Origin: Aedes albopictus
Taxonomy: Eukaryota > Arthropoda > Insecta > Diptera > Culicidae
Length of the DNA stretch: 64,000 nucleotides
Direction: 5' to 3'
Assembly: GCF_035046485.1 (NCBI RefSeq)
Contig: NC_085137.1
Coordinates: 317,666,239-317,730,238 of the forward strand
The position numbers and the translations under genes are program-made. Of this stretch, positions 33,368 through 45,684 are shown piece after piece. A model generated the notes under the pieces. That model was not told the DNA's origin. It did not search any database and saw nothing but the letters and a program-made list of their open reading frames with translations. Positions within the stretch are counted from its first letter, which is position 1, and every line of letters starts with the position of its first letter.

Positions 33368-35599
33368 TGCAGGTTGTTCATTGGCAATTTTGTAGCAATA
33401 TTATATATTACATTTCAACAATAGTGCTTGAGTGAGTCCTGGAGTCATGCAGGATAGTTTTACAAACAAGTTCATACATACATTCCACAGGTGGAAAAAT
33501 TCAAACCGTTAGGCCGGCATTGTTTCAATTAAAGTTACCATAGCTTTCCTTCAAGAAATTTGTCTCTATGTGTATGATTTCAGTAGCCGCTACCGGGACA
33601 CTTTTGTTTCAAGTACTTTTGATTTCTGCTCATCTTAACGTGCACTGGGAACATCCAGTTTTTTTTATCCTCCGCATGGTCCACGACAGTTAGATTACCC
33701 GGTCTTGCATACTGCGAGCAACGTATTATTGGACAAGAAAATAAATCGCCTGCAAAACTCTTTGTTCATCTACCGCCTAAGTGGATAATTATAGTTTGCT
33801 GGCGGGATCCGGAGTGTGTTCCTGATCTGGCCACGAACAACGGTGGCGGCGGTGACGACGACGACGACGACTGCTCGGAACAAAACGGAGAAACATGAAA
33901 ATATACGTAGCAAAACGGACATGACATCTTGTTCGCTGGTATATACGGTATAGCCTACGCAAAATGGGGATGAAAACAGGAGTCTGTGGCGGTCTTTGGC
34001 TGGAACTCTTTTGTGCCCATAAGTGTAAGAGATCATCCGAGCGAACCAAACATGCTGAAAGACAATAGCCTTCATCGAGGTCCTCCGATTACCGTGGGGC
34101 GGACTGGGAAGTGAATATGCATGCATGCATGTATAAATGTATGTAGGAAAGCAGTGACGTAGAGGTTTTTCCATGAATGGTGAAACTATTGCCTCAAACG
34201 CGCTTTTAATCGTAAAAGCGATAAAGGTAAGGAAAAGGTAACAAATTTAAAATTTTAATAAGTCTCAGCAGCATTAGTTAAAAAGAGAGAATTTAGATAA
34301 AGTTCGGAATGGAACTTTCTGGCTGATTATAAGCTAAAGTATGATTACCAGCAATTTCAGGCTACATAAAGTTCCAAGGAGCATCTTAAGTAGCTTAAAA
34401 GGTTCGTACATAGCTTGAACGAAATTTTGCACAGAATCGCCATGCAAGCCTCATTGTTACGCGTAACATATGTTATTTTTTGCTTCACACGCCTCTGTAT
34501 TGTGAGTGCAACTACACACGCGTACATTTTTAGTGATGATTTCCACCAACTTCCGCGGTCCACCATCATCGGCATCAACATGTAGACTGCAATCATGTAG
34601 ACTGTAAACAACATAATCGTTGACGATACCTACGGAGGGACGCTTTTTTCCAAAGAATAGTGTCTGCGTGTGAACGATTTGTAGCAATCGTGTGTAGCTT
34701 TGCGAAAGACATGGAATATGTTTGATCTTTACAAATGTGCTGCATAAAAAGAAAGCATTTCATTGCGAAACATTGTTCCGTGCATGTTTCCTGTTGGAAC
34801 CGAACCGTGTCCATATACAGCAGCGTTCTGTCCTCACTGTTCAGTTGAATATGTAGAAAACATAAATTTACGCTTTAAAGATTCATTACGCCGAAGAAAG
34901 AAATTCATTTAGTGCTACCTTGCAGTTTCCCAGCGAAACAACGGACCATTCCAGGAGTTGCTCTTCGCATTCCATTCCGCTCCACATTGGGTGCACTTAA
35001 TTTCCATGTGCTCATATTTGTATAAACCCATGGCACAATTAAAAAAAAAAAACTTGAGCTTACATGGTCACACAGAATGCAAGTCGCCACACCACCGCCA
35101 GTGCCAGTGAGTCTAGTAGTGCAGGTAGGAAGCCGTAGGATGCAGTAAGTGTACTCGCCGTAATCATCGTCGTTTTGGAAAACACAGATTCATGTGCTCA
35201 CACTTGCTAACAGGCGTGTTCCAATGGCGTGCTTCTCGGACTCCTGTTCGCAGGGCTGGATTTAGGAAGAGATGCGCTGGGGTGTTTGTAACGGGTTACT
35301 CTTATGTGTGGTTCCTATAGCTTGTCAACAAATAGTGAAAGGTTCGACACGTCAAATGTCGGCACAAATTTTCAAATCACACTTTGTTATAAAATATTTT
35401 TCTTTCATTGACAAAATAATTTGAATGGTTCGTAATCTTCGGTGTCGACATACGTGTTTTGATTTAAATAAAGGTTGCATGAATCATATTACTTATCAAA
35501 GTGAATCTAGATCACGTGACTTTCTCTTCTCCCAACTAACAAAAAGGTTTTTCCAACGTTGTGTTTCGGTAATTTCCAAAGAAATACTTTTTTGCCATT
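33368..35599. other. Intergenic stretch, nothing recognised
   Basis: No repeat family or gene identified. An open frame of 134 codons on the minus strand at 33770-34174 contains a Val-rich run from a GAC tract (33853-33870) and no domain. This is the least repeat-like long stretch in the window. Confidence 0.4.
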
Positions 35600-36859
35600 G
35601 GGGATTTTTTTTATTATCGTACAAATTGGGCCGAAGGGTCTCAGACTTTTATGAAACATTTTCCAAAGGCAGGGCTCATGGATATATAAACAAAAAAATG
35701 AGAAAAATTCTGGGTCGCCTATTTTCCCGGAAAACTCAGATGGATTTTTTTTGTTTTCCCCTGACACTACCTACTTTGAAAAATCATAACTCAAAAACGA
35801 AGCATCATAGAAACAAAGTTTTTTTTTAGAAAATGAAAGCAAATTTTCTCAGAAATCCAAAAAAATATGATCTGGAAAAAAATTTCCCAAAACAATTTCC
35901 GACGTTGAGAAAAAAATCATAAAGAAAAGCCGGAAAACAATGCCCGAACTCGTGGAAAATTTTCAAAAAAAATATTTTTGAGAAGGTTATTTCATAAGCA
36001 TGCTTTTTTGGAATGCACTTTTTTTTCGTTTTTGTGTTATGGCCAATTTTGTTGCAAAATGTCCAAGTGTGTCATATAAGTCTTTTCCTAAAAAAATCAT
36101 AAGAACGAATCATCGTAGAAACAATTTTTTTAATAAATATGAATGCAAATTTTCTGAGGAATCCAAAAAAAAAATATGAGGTGAAAAAAGTTTTCCACAA
36201 AATTTTCCACCATTGAGAAAATTCATGAAGGAAAGCCGGAAAAACTATGCCCAAACTCGCGGAAAATTTAAAAAAAAATATTTTTGAGAAGGTCTTTTTA
36301 TAAGCTTTGATCGCTGAAATTTTTGGAATGCACTTTTTTTGTTTCCTGAGTTATGGTCAGTTTTGTGAAAAATGACCATGTATTATATGGTCATTTTCAA
36401 CAAAATTGACCATAACTCAAAAAAAGGAAAAAAGGTGCATTCCAAAAATTTCAGCGCTTAAAGCTTATGAAATAACCTTCTCAAAAATATGTTTTTGAAA
36501 ATTTTCCACGAGTTCGGACATTATTTTTCTGTTTTTTTTTTACGAATTTTCTCAACTATGGAAAATTTTGTGGAAATCTTTTTGCAGTTCATATTTTTTT
36601 GGATTTCTGAGAACATTTGCTTTCATTTTCTAAAAATGAAATGTTTCTATGATGCTTCGTTCTTGATTAATGATTTTTCAAAGTAGGTAGTGTCAGGGGA
36701 AAACAAAAAAATTTCACCTGAGTTTTGCGGAAAAATTGACGACCTCGAATTTTTCTCATTTTTTTTTGTTCATGTATTCATGAGCCCTGCCTTTGGAAAA
36801 AGTTTGATGAAAACCTGAAACCTTTCGGCCCAAACCCGTACGGTAATAAAAAATGCCCC
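35600..36859. mobile_element. Large palindromic fold-back element, 1.26 kb
   Basis: The arms of ~600 bp meet at ~36385 (GACCATGTATTATATGGTC). Ends GGGGATTTTTTTTATTATCG and the mirrored GGTAATAAAAAATGCCCC. Inside, GATGATGCTTCGTTCTTGA-type and CCCTGACACTACCTAC blocks recur in mirror order, with extra internal repeats of AAATTTTCC/GGAAAATTT. Non-coding. The nested complex at 27961-30924 is a second copy. Confidence 0.88.
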
Positions 36860-38282
36860 ATCGTTTCATAGACATTCTATTTCATTTTCAACAAAAGCAG
36901 TTTCAAGTATTTTTTCAAATTACATTGATGATTTGATTTTCATCCATAATCTAGTCTATATTCTCAATTTTATTAAGCACCCCTTGCACTTCTTGAGTGT
37001 TACTATTCATTTTGAAAATTTCATTGAGAATAGCAAAGTTCTTATAAAATAGGCTTCCAAAGCTGATCTATATTGATAGCATTAATAATAAGATTAAAGT
37101 GGGAATTCTAGTAGCATATTTTTCAGCATTTCAGTTGGATTTCTTTTTTTCTAAAATTGTCCAGAAATAAGAATTTTTTGATCGTGACGATGATGAAATT
37201 CGTAATGGAATTAAAAGGAGCAGTACATAATCCGATTTTATTTTACTTTTTTATTGATCGATTTTTCTATTCTTCGTAGTAAGCAGAGGAGAATACTTTT
37301 CAGTATTTATTGGAAAAACCGATATGGCTTCGTGGCCGTGTGGCTTTTGGCGCCAAGCATTAAGTCGCATCGTGCTAAGGAGCGTGGGATTATTTCCCGT
37401 AGCAGCTGTCAGAAATTGTTTTCGGATGTGCCACTGGGTGTTAAATGCTAATCAGTTGTCTACACTCAGGCAACTGAACATACGAATTTTATGAGGCAAA
37501 CTTTATGAAACAGCGAGAAAAATTAAAAAAAAGTGCAGCTATGATTTTCGTAACAATCATGCTGGTTTTCATAGAACTGATTAACTTTTTCAATGCAACT
37601 ATATAGTTAGACAATCATAATGTGCTTTATGAACTGCTTCAGTTTTCAAAAGTGAGGAACTAAATTTGCATCACGGCGACATTATTGTCACAAGTATTCA
37701 GCGGTTCGTACGGAATATGCACCGTAAACCATCTTCGTTAAATTAGCAGAGGTTAGGCTTTTGAGCGAAAGCTTCATTACCATGAAACTGAATAATTAAC
37801 AACAAATAAACTAGTTTCGGATTCAAAATGTTTCAGTTCATGCGTAAAGCAATCGCTCTAGAGTCAATTTACACATGCATTGCATCATTCCACCCAGAAT
37901 CTAATTCCATGCTAAGCGCTACGATTTTCTTCATTTGGCTTCTGAACTTCATAATTCAGCAGCATGAAATCATAAAACAACATTATAAAATCATAATCAA
38001 GCTCTGATGAATTCATTAACACACGTTATGGTTTCATAAGGTCTCATTTGACATCAAGAGAGAACATTATGAGTTTCATAATGTGACATAATGAATTCAT
38101 ATGGGCTTGTCTATAATTTCATAATGCAGTTTTGAAGATACCGGCAACAGAATCTGTTCCGTTTCCACATATTTCGTAATGAATACTTACGAATATCGTT
38201 TGTTTACTAAACATAATGTTTAGGTTATGGCTTAATTTTATAATGCGCTTTTATGAATTCCTTACGGTTATTTGCCTGAGTG
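36860..38282. other. Intergenic stretch with small repeat fragments
   Basis: 37194-37240 (GGAATTAAAAGGAGCAGTAC) is a diverged arm of the palindrome family at 9238-9488. 37321-37475 is a decayed SINE. From ~37770 to 38270, CATAATG/CATTATG motifs recur many times in both orientations. No gene. Confidence 0.45.
37321..37475 (+). mobile_element. Decayed tRNA-derived SINE
   Basis: GGCTTCGTGGCCGTGTGGCT resembles the SINE head at 22166, followed by TGCCACTGGGTGTTAAATGC where related SINEs have a CCACTGGGTGTAATG-type body. The B box is no longer recognisable. Confidence 0.5.
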
Positions 38283-38621
38283 CCCGAGCAGAAGAGAATA
38301 ACAACAGCATAACAAAATGCGTTATTTTGGCAAAATAACTGCATAATGAAATTAGTAATTTTCATGTTATTAACATAACATATTGAGTTATAAACTTGTC
38401 TGTCATAAGCGGCAAAATAACAAGTCACATAACAAAAATTTGTTCCTGAAAAATCAATTTTATAACATGTTTTGTTAGTGGCAATAACAACTTAATAACA
38501 GTGAATTTGGGAAATATTTCAATAACAAATTTTGATATTAAAGCAAAATTAGGGTAAAAACTAACTTATTTTACTCATTTTTGGGTAATTATTTCAAGTG
38601 TGTTGTTCTATTTTTAGAAAA

Positions 38622-38911
38622 TAAGGCCGATGCAAATATTATTTTTCTTTTATGTCCGAGACCTCTCATCAGGTACGAGGGGGGGACGAAAATTAATAAA
38701 GAACAAACAAAAAAAAACTATTGAAAAACTAAAAAAATGTCAACTATTGAAAAAATATATTTCAACTATTGAAAAATAGTTACTTGTTAAAAAAATTTCT
38801 ATTGAAAATGGAGTCATCGGACGCCATGTTTTTTTTTTCGCCCCTTCAATATTTTGGGATTTTTGAAGGGGGGGGTGACATAAAACAAATTAAATATTTG
38901 CATCGGCCTAA
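38622..38911. mobile_element. MITE with TAAGGCCGATGCAAATATT ends
   Basis: TAAGGCCGATGCAAATATT at the left, AATATTTGCATCGGCCTAA at the right, 290 bp, with TTTTATGTC/GACATAAAA subterminal pair and G/C runs inside. Non-coding. Confidence 0.88.
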
Positions 38912-38952
38912 TAGGTCACATAAAAAAAAATTTCGAATTCATTATAAAACTT

Positions 38953-39045
38953 ACAAACATGGACGGGATTTGAACCTCCAATCCTGCTATCGTAAATTTT
39001 CAGTCGCCTTTACCAATGAGGCTATCACAGCACTTGCAGTGAGGG
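38953..39045 (-). repeat. tRNA-like sequence, copy 1
   Basis: Minus strand: GATAGCCTCATTGGTAAAGG (A-box like), then GGAGGTTCAAATCCCGTCCA (B-box like) about 40 bp on. The acceptor stems do not obviously pair. It is a tRNA-derived repeat or pseudogene; its partner is at 39128. Confidence 0.5.
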
Positions 39046-39127
39046 ACGATAGAAGCTTTACTGGTTCTACGTATTGCCAGTTTCCCTATTCCCTCATTTC
39101 ATGTTTGCCAGTCGCAGGACAAAAATA

Positions 39128-39215
39128 GACAGAGATTTGAATGCAAGATCAAACAATGAACCTCTCTCTCTTACCAACAGCGCTATCGCGGTGCGCAGAC
39201 ATGTGCACTGTAACA
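39128..39215 (-). repeat. tRNA-like sequence, copy 2
   Basis: Minus strand GCGATAGCGCTGTTGGTAAG, then GCATTCAAATCTCTGTC in the B-box position. It has the same orientation and spacing as copy 1, about 170 bp away. Not a functional tRNA by inspection. Confidence 0.45.
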
Positions 39216-39558
39216 CTAATAACAGTGGTGGTGTTCGCATGGCCCGTCGTCGGCTGTTTCGGAACAAAGAGAACGACGAAAAAGTTGCTAGTCGACTATT
39301 TATGATTGAGCTTCGTCATGAGGTGCATTTTGGCGGCGACAAAGATTCTTTCCAGACGGAGATGATTTTTTTTTTATTTTTTGTTTTGTTCGCGTTGTGA
39401 GAACGGCGATTATACACGTACCTACGTGAGCGAAGGTAAAAGGTAATTATATCTTATGCCGATATGATTACTTCTGCAGATGCTGTTTAGTTTTATTCTG
39501 TTTTAGATTATTTTTAGTAATGAAAAAAGATATTTATGACTTAATGTCAAACAATATA

Positions 39559-40121
39559 CAGTGTCGGACAAAACAATAAGACCACCGGTCCTATTTCATA
39601 CAAAATAGCCAAGTTTGACGATATGGTACTCGGTTTCTAGTAAACCGATTTGGCTGGAATTTTGACAGCTGACTTGGAATGACGGGAATTTTGATTTGTA
39701 TCAAATTGATTGAGTTCTGTTCACTAGTTCCGAAGTTACGGATATACGGTGCAACAAAATTCTAACACCAGATTTTCATGATGGTTGTTTGTGGTCAATT
39801 CAACAAAAATGTCCCTAGATTTAAATGGCATCCTTAATATTAGTACTTGTTTATCAATCATCAAGTATCAGATACTCTCATATATTCTTTGATCATGGTA
39901 ACCTGAAAGTGGTCCTATTATTTTGTCGTTTCGTATATCCGTAACTTTTGATGTAGTGAACAGAACTGAATCAATTAAATACAAATCGAAATTCACGTAA
40001 CTCCATGGGCACTGCCAAAATTTCAGCCAAATCGATTCACTAGAAGCCGAGCATCGCATCGTCAAACTTGGCCATTTTGTATGAAAAATGACTGGTGGTC
40101 TTATTGTTTTGTCCGACACTG
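39559..40121. mobile_element. TA-flanked fold-back (CAGTGTCGGACAAAAC ends)
   Basis: TA, CAGTGTCGGACAAAACAATA ... TATTGTTTTGTCCGACACTG-type end, TA. TIRs extend over ~28 bp and the arms stay mirrored inside (TATGAAAAATGAC, CCAAGTTTGACGAT, CCGTAACTT). TA target and CAGTG ends fit Tc1/mariner. 563 bp without transposase. Confidence 0.9.
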
Positions 40122-40123
40122 TA

Positions 40124-41284
40124 TGATCGAATAATAATAGATCGAAAGAAAAAAGTTATAATAGACAAATGCAATCATCAATTGAGCAGAATTGTCTGTA
40201 TAGTTGACATTTTTATTGATTAGAATTATTTAGTATTATTTGCTATCTCCACTCTCACTAACATTCATTACTTCGTAATACATAGTCTGTTCGGTATTTT
40301 TTGACGTTATAATTAGAGGTTAGAATAGCAGTACTGTTAAAATGACATATAAATTCAACTAAGTTTACTCAATTTTGAGATAAAAAAAACTCATTTGCAG
40401 ATGTATCCCTTTTTGAAGCTAAAATTTTACTTAACCTATAAGAATTGGGAATCGTAGAAAAGTGATAGGAATTTGGCACCGTAAGGGGACTGGGATATTG
40501 AAAGAAGGAAATTAATACAAAGATAAACATATCAATAGCTATGATGCTATATTTACCCAAAACTCAAATTATAGCAATGAATAAAATAAAAAATACGGAA
40601 GAGTCTGATGAAATTTCTAGAAGTTGCAATGCCTTTATTTTTTACTTCATAATATGAAACAGCAGACAATAAAATAAAGAAGGTAAACTATGTAATGGTT
40701 ATATCTGCGATAAATTTTCTCCGATTTTGACAATATTGATCTCCTTTGATCAAGATTTATTTTTTCCATCAAAAACAAATCCGACTGAACCGATCTGGTC
40801 ATCGTGAGTAAAGAAAAAACCCGAATTGCCATACACGTGGAATTTTCCATCGACCAGCTGCAATTGGCTTCTTTAGTGGTGTTGAGATAATTCCATATTC
40901 ACAATCTACATGCCAAACTGAGCCGAAATCCAAATTTTCATGAACTTTGGTGCCCGGGAACCTATTTAAAAATCGATTTAAAGTTTGTATGGGAGCGATT
41001 TGTCGAATCACCCCTCGTCGCATTTCGTACTGGGCGGAGCTGTCAAGCAGTTGCCCAGCTGTCAAAAGGTGATTTCAAAAAATCATTTTGTAATTGAATT
41101 TAGGTATCAACATAAAGTTTTAAAAATCTGAAAAAATCATACTGGCTTAAAAAAAGGTGCTCTTTCGAATAAAATCAAAAAATCAATATATTATTCTTAA
41201 TTTAAAAACCCAAGTACAAATTAAGTACCTTACCAGGAAAAAAAATGTTAAATTTAAATTTATACGTTCAATATGTAGTCCGTC
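40124..41284. other. Intergenic stretch, nothing recognised
   Basis: AT-rich, no named repeat. 40840-41080 reads like old repeat sequence but I could not assign it. Confidence 0.35.
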
Positions 41285-41434
41285 CAAAGTCTTACACCGT
41301 ACATCAAACCGTTTTTAATTAGATTTTGTTTTAGAATTTATAGAGGCATTTTAAAATCATCTCCTGTGTGGTAGGGATAGGATTTTTCAAAACACCATCG
41401 TTCTTCTTCTTCATGCACCATCAAATCACCAATA
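41285..41434. repeat. Interspersed repeat copy with short (TTC)4
   Basis: Sister of 3060-3262; shows the unexpanded state of the TTC tract (41401-41412). Confidence 0.75.
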
Positions 41435-41494
41435 GCATATCTGCCCAGCCTAGGCCCAAAGTATTGACTTCAAAGTAATCATTACGAAGCATAA

Positions 41495-41650
41495 ATGTCA
41501 ATTTCTTGATTTTGCTTTGGCTGACCAAGCCAAGGTTGACCGTAGCATTTTCATAATTCAAATCTCAATTTGTTCATCGAGCACATGTTCTGTTGTGCTG
41601 CACGTGGATGTCAAAGCGTTTTCAACAGTGTAATTACGAAGCATGTTTCA
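41495..41650 (+). mobile_element. Fragment of fourth tRNA-derived repeat family
   Basis: Contains ATTTCTTGATTTTGCTTTGG, then TCAAATCTCAATTTGTTCAT, CGAGCACATGTTCTGTTGTG and TTCAACAGTGTAATT in the order seen at 31920-32000, but lacks the tRNA-like head. Confidence 0.7.
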
Positions 41651-43052
41651 CGAGAGACCATATCTTTTCAATACGCTAACTCCAACAACGCCGATATTAG
41701 AATAGAGGAGCTTAGAAGCAAAGGGGTGTTAGTTACAAAAACCCACTTTCGAGTAAATGAGCTTTGAAGTTTTTCACCAGTTTTTCATCCCATTCAAAAT
41801 GTATAGAGTTTCAATATCAACCCAATTTTCTCTGATTTACTGTAATTTTTCTAATCATCATAAAAATAATCTTTAAAAAGTTCCTGTGAGCTTGAAATCT
41901 GAAGATTTTTTGATATGTTCAGCTCAAACTCGACAAAACGGTCACTTACACTTCTTTGCATCTGGGCCCCTCAATAGCATAAGGATATGTTCCAGAAAAT
42001 TTGGACTTTTGGGAATACCGCGTAACCCAATCGTTCTATTCGCATAACCAATCAATAAAAAAAAAGATTTCTTATTCAAACGAGTCGAAATTCACTTAAA
42101 TCGGTTCAAAGTTGAAAAAATATGAGTATTTTTCAGTTTTGAGGGTAGCCGGATACGCTTCCGGCATTCTACGCAATGAAAAACAAGCAAAACTGCAGCC
42201 CCTCAACAGCAATTGAATGTGTGTTTTTTTTTTTTAATTTTTCAATTACATAGAATAAACCTGTTTCCTTATAAGCATTTTCTGATCTTTTACCTGCTAT
42301 CCATCGACCTTTTGCTCTACAAGCAATGAAAAAAACGAATACTTAATCAAATTTCTCATTTTTTGTAATATAGCTAAAAATTAAAATTATTTCATATTCT
42401 GATATAATTATGTTATTTTTGCAACTGATTATTTTGTTCAGTTGCAAAAATAACAAAGTTATAACAGAGTTTGTTCTGATTTATTTGTAACAAAACTAGT
42501 TACAAAAGATTATAATATATTTTGTTATTTAGTTTGAAAAACTTTGAAACAGTCATGTCATAACAAAATTATAACATAATTTGTTAGTTATATCACATTA
42601 AGATATAATTATGATATATTCTTGTTATGTTCATCTAGTCGGATATGGCCTCCACTTTAGCATCCTATTCTACATCATATATGACTTCGTGATGGCTGAG
42701 AATTCTATATATTTAGACCAACATGTGAGAATGCGAACTTCAGTTTCTCTCTTCCCTAATAGGTGTATTTTCAACTATCCATGTACCTATCTTTCAAATA
42801 GGTAGATCCGACTTCATCCTCTGGAACGACAGGGAAAACATGTGAAATACAAAATATTTCTGAAAAATCCCATTCAAAACCATCTACAATTTTGGATTCA
42901 GCTGTCTGTATTAGCTTCGTTCAAACAAGTTTACTCCATAAGTTTGACATTTTTATCATTGAAATTCACATGGCAAAGGCGGAATCTGGAACGTCCCTTT
43001 GAAAACCTTAAAAACCTTCAATATCGTCTGCTATATTCTCGTTTAGATGTAT
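41651..43052. other. Intergenic, ATAACA-rich, no gene
   Basis: ATAACAAAATTATAACA-type motifs are dense at 42410-42620 and pair with those at 38300-38540. No coding region recognised. Confidence 0.4.
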
Positions 43053-43132
43053 GCAGGGTACTGCGCCACTTGGGCAGTGGCAGGTATTTTGGGTACTTTT
43101 CAGCTACAACTCAGTCAATTTCAGAAATTTAG
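43053..43132 (+). mobile_element. Half copy of TAGGGTCTTGTACC-type MITE
   Basis: GCAGGGTACTGCGCCACTTG, then GGTATTTTGGGTACTTTTCA and CAACTCAGTCAATTTC follow the plan of 52035-52252, but only one arm is present. Confidence 0.65.
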
Positions 43133-43756
43133 CAAAACCTCGCGTCGCCCAGCAGGGACTTTGTTTTGTACACATTACAGCACCTCCATGTCACGTAATA
43201 TACCACACCTCTTATCAAATGTGATACCGTAAGCGTACCATACTTTGCACACCTAGGGCCTAACATTGCGCACTTTTCAAAAAATCGTTAAACAGTTTTT
43301 CTGGTGCATTATGCAAACTTTTTCCCACGGAATACTAGCTAGTGATATGGGGCATGCACTTTGTCTCAGTTTGGGTGTAATGATAAATGGAAGAGGAAGA
43401 CAAATTGATGAGTGAATATGCAGTTGCTTTCCCTCAAATGCTGTGAATAACGTTGTAGAATGACGTAGGTTTAGTTTCAAAATTTGTTTTAGTTTAGATA
43501 GCAATACCATAAAGTATTTGTGCACTCTCAATAATACAATAATAACCAAACTTGTTCCACAACAGAATGTAATATTGAAATGTTATTTAAGGGCTGCATA
43601 CCAATTGCTTGGTCATAACAAAATAAGATTGTCCAACAAAACATGTTATGGAAACGTAATGCCTTGATAATTCAATAATAACAAAACAAGATATAAAAAC
43701 AGGTTTTGTGATTTCGTAGTTATTAATTTGATATTCCCCTCTGCTCGGGTGTAGTG

Positions 43757-44576
43757 TCGTGCTTCCTTAAAAGAGCGAATAGCTCACTGAAACTGTCATG
43801 TGATGACCTTTCATCGCTCAAAAAAGCCAATTATTTTCGACTACCGCATCGACAATTCTGTCCTCAACAGAGTGGACCAAGTGACAGATCTGGGCGTTAT
43901 ACTGGATGCAAAACTGTCCTTCAACGCCGACTACTCGTCGATCATCTCTAAGGCTAATCGCCAGCTTGGGTTTGTCTCTAGAATAGCCAAGGATTTCACC
44001 GACCCATACTGCCTAAAAGCACTTTATTGTTCCCTCGTACGACCGATCTTGGAGAACGCTTCGGTTGTGTGGGCTCCAAACGATGTAACTTGGAATCTGA
44101 GAATCGAGCGGGTTCAAAAACGTTTTATACGGCTTGCTCTCAGAAATTTACCTTGGCGCGACCTAGCGAACTTGCCGCCATACCCTGATAGGTGTCGGTT
44201 GCTCGGAATTGAAAATCTTGATAGAAGGTGCAAGATACAGCAGGCCAAATTCATCGTCCAGCTTCTCAACGGAGATATTGATTGCCCTCATCTCCTATCT
44301 TTGATAGACTTCCGAGCACCAAGTAGGATGTTAAGGCAGCGTCGCTTGATGCAATCACGATCCCATCGATCGAATTACGGCTACAATCAACCCATCTGTG
44401 CAATGATTCGTATGTTTAGTTCTGTAGAGTCCTCGTTTGAATTCGGTATGTCCACAAGTAAATTTGTCAGTAAAATTAGAAGATTAAATTCACTGTAGCT
44501 AGTACGTAACATTATTCATTAAGATAATATTGTCAGATGAATTATACTATATAAATAAATAAATAAATAAATAAAC
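43757..44576 (+). mobile_element. 5'-truncated Jockey/CR1-type non-LTR retrotransposon
   Basis: The 3' end of an element: last part of ORF2, a 55-bp 3' UTR, then a tandem TAAA tail (ATAAATAAATAAATAAATAA, 44552-44575). Truncation at ~43757 lies only a few bases beyond the composite end at 43749. No clear target duplication was found. Confidence 0.85.
43800..44498 (+). CDS. C-terminal part of non-LTR reverse transcriptase (partial)
   Basis: 232 codons open to the stop, preceded by a stop just upstream (~43793), so only the thumb/C-terminal part of ORF2 is here. Typical blocks: VDQVTDLGVILDAKLSF, SKANRQLGFVSRIAKDF, CLKALYCSLVRPILENASVV, RIERVQKRFIRLALR, LPWRDLANLPPYPDRCRLLG. The catalytic FADD region is missing, so the product would be inactive. 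An uninterrupted frame indicates a fairly recent copy. The first Met is not a true start. Jockey versus CR1 group is not resolved. Confidence 0.85.
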   Translation: MMTFHRSKKPIIFDYRIDNSVLNRVDQVTDLGVILDAKLSFNADYSSIISKANRQLGFVSRIAKDFTDPYCLKALYCSLVRPILENASVVWAPNDVTWNLRIERVQKRFIRLALRNLPWRDLANLPPYPDRCRLLGIENLDRRCKIQQAKFIVQLLNGDIDCPHLLSLIDFRAPSRMLRQRRLMQSRSHRSNYGYNQPICAMIRMFSSVESSFEFGMSTSKFVSKIRRLNSL

Positions 44577-44764
44577 TCTTATTAGCATTTTCAAAGAGAA
44601 AATCATTTTAAACCATTCCATCTTACCATACCAGTAAGGGGTAATCATGAACCGAAATGCGGCTTCCTGAAGCAGCTAGATTTTGACCGATTTTTTCAAC
44701 AACATGGTATTAATTTACTACGGTAAGGTCTCAGGTATATGAAAGCCACGGGTATTAGCTTTTC

Positions 44765-45016
44765 TTAAGGACAAACGTCCTGAAACCCCGATTCAACAGT
44801 GCATCAGGGCTTCAGACGCACAAATCTCAAGAAGCAAGCTTCAAACAACATTGCATTTTATTATTCTGTTCTTGCTCACTTGTAATAAGCTCAGAATAAG
44901 AGGATCAGGTGCGCTGGTTTTGTTTACAAAGAGATTTGTGCGCTCGAAATCGTGAGTAGGTGCTAAATTCGGCCATTGTGGCGACCATATTGGGATTCTA
45001 ACAAGTCTGTCCTTAA
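44765..45016. mobile_element. TTAA-flanked short TIR element
   Basis: TTAAGGACAAACGTCC at the left and AAGTCTGTCCTTAA at the right, with TTAA at both ends. 244 bp between the TTAA copies, non-coding. TTAA placement suggests a piggyBac-type MITE, though the TIR is only ~7-12 bp. Confidence 0.6.
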
Positions 45017-45252
45017 AGTGGTCAAAAGTTTACATTTTCATCAAATATCATTGCTGAAAGTCTCTTAAATGAAGACAAATCAATCAATCAATCAACTTTC
45101 ATTGAAAAATTCATTTATTTGTCAATAATGATTTTAATCTTAATTTGAACTAGTGACGGCAGCAGCTCAAGCGATTTCCACAACAACCAATTTCATGCTA
45201 AACAACTAAAACTCACATGGATCTGATAATTCTCATAACTATTTTTCATTAG

Positions 45253-45457
45253 GCAGTGGACTTTGTAACCGTTCGCCGAATTTGCTCGAGATGTTGTCAA
45301 AACGCGGTGGCTTTTGCGCCACTCTCGCGAACCAGAGACCACCGGTTCATTTGAAAGTTTACCCGACTATATTGACGACTCTACTCTCAAGGGCCTTCTC
45401 GAACGGCCGCTAGCTCAACTAAAAACTCTAAAATCTAATAAACGAATGAATCAATAA
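45253..45457 (+). pseudogene. Conserved C-terminal coding end, unknown protein, copy 1
   Basis: Reads FVTVRRICSR-like start, frameshift, then ETTGSFESLPDYIDDSTLKG and LLERPLAQLKTLKSNKR before the stop at 45455-45457. The copy at 62546-62724 (minus) encodes ETTGSYQSLADLNDSTLKG and FLERSLAEIKF. Differences are mostly at the protein-tolerated level and the stop is in the same place, so both descend from a real coding end. I do not recognise the family. Upstream at 45252 an AG follows a T-rich stretch, so this might be a last exon. Confidence 0.55.
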
Positions 45458-45640
45458 CAGAAATCTACACAAACAAGAGATAAAGAACAGAATAAACAAC
45501 AAGCAAACATTTAGGACTCACTGTAGTGAATTTATTTGAATGGATTTAGCAAACAAACAAAAAAAAAAAAACAAAAGAAACACGAAAAAACAATTGAATT
45601 CATTTTAGTCTATATTCTTTTCACAAAAATGCTCGTCAAT

Positions 45641-45652
45641 TGTGTGTGTGTG

Positions 45653-45666
<14 letters not shown>
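45641..45666. repeat. (TG)13 microsatellite, target of R1-type insertion
   Basis: Perfect TG tract directly followed by a T-run (45667-45683), which is the poly(A) end of a minus-strand retrotransposon piece. Confidence 0.95.

Positions 45667-45684
<18 letters not shown>

Larger units (their letters stand above)
38283..43749. mobile_element. Composite bounded by CCCGAGCAGA inverted ends
   Basis: CCCGAGCAGAAGAGAATAAC opens at 38283 and its mirror ATTCCCCTCTGCTCGGG closes at 43749. Both ends continue into ATAACAAA-rich DNA (38300-38540, 42400-42640, 43600-43720). I infer a MITE or longer element opened up by later insertions (38622, 39559, 41285, 41495, 43053). The 12-bp TIR is short, so two unrelated ends remain possible. 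Confidence 0.45.

Noticed and set aside
33770..34174. 134-codon frame as a host gene
   Set aside because: Low-complexity Val run from a GAC tract, no domain, no splice or promoter context.
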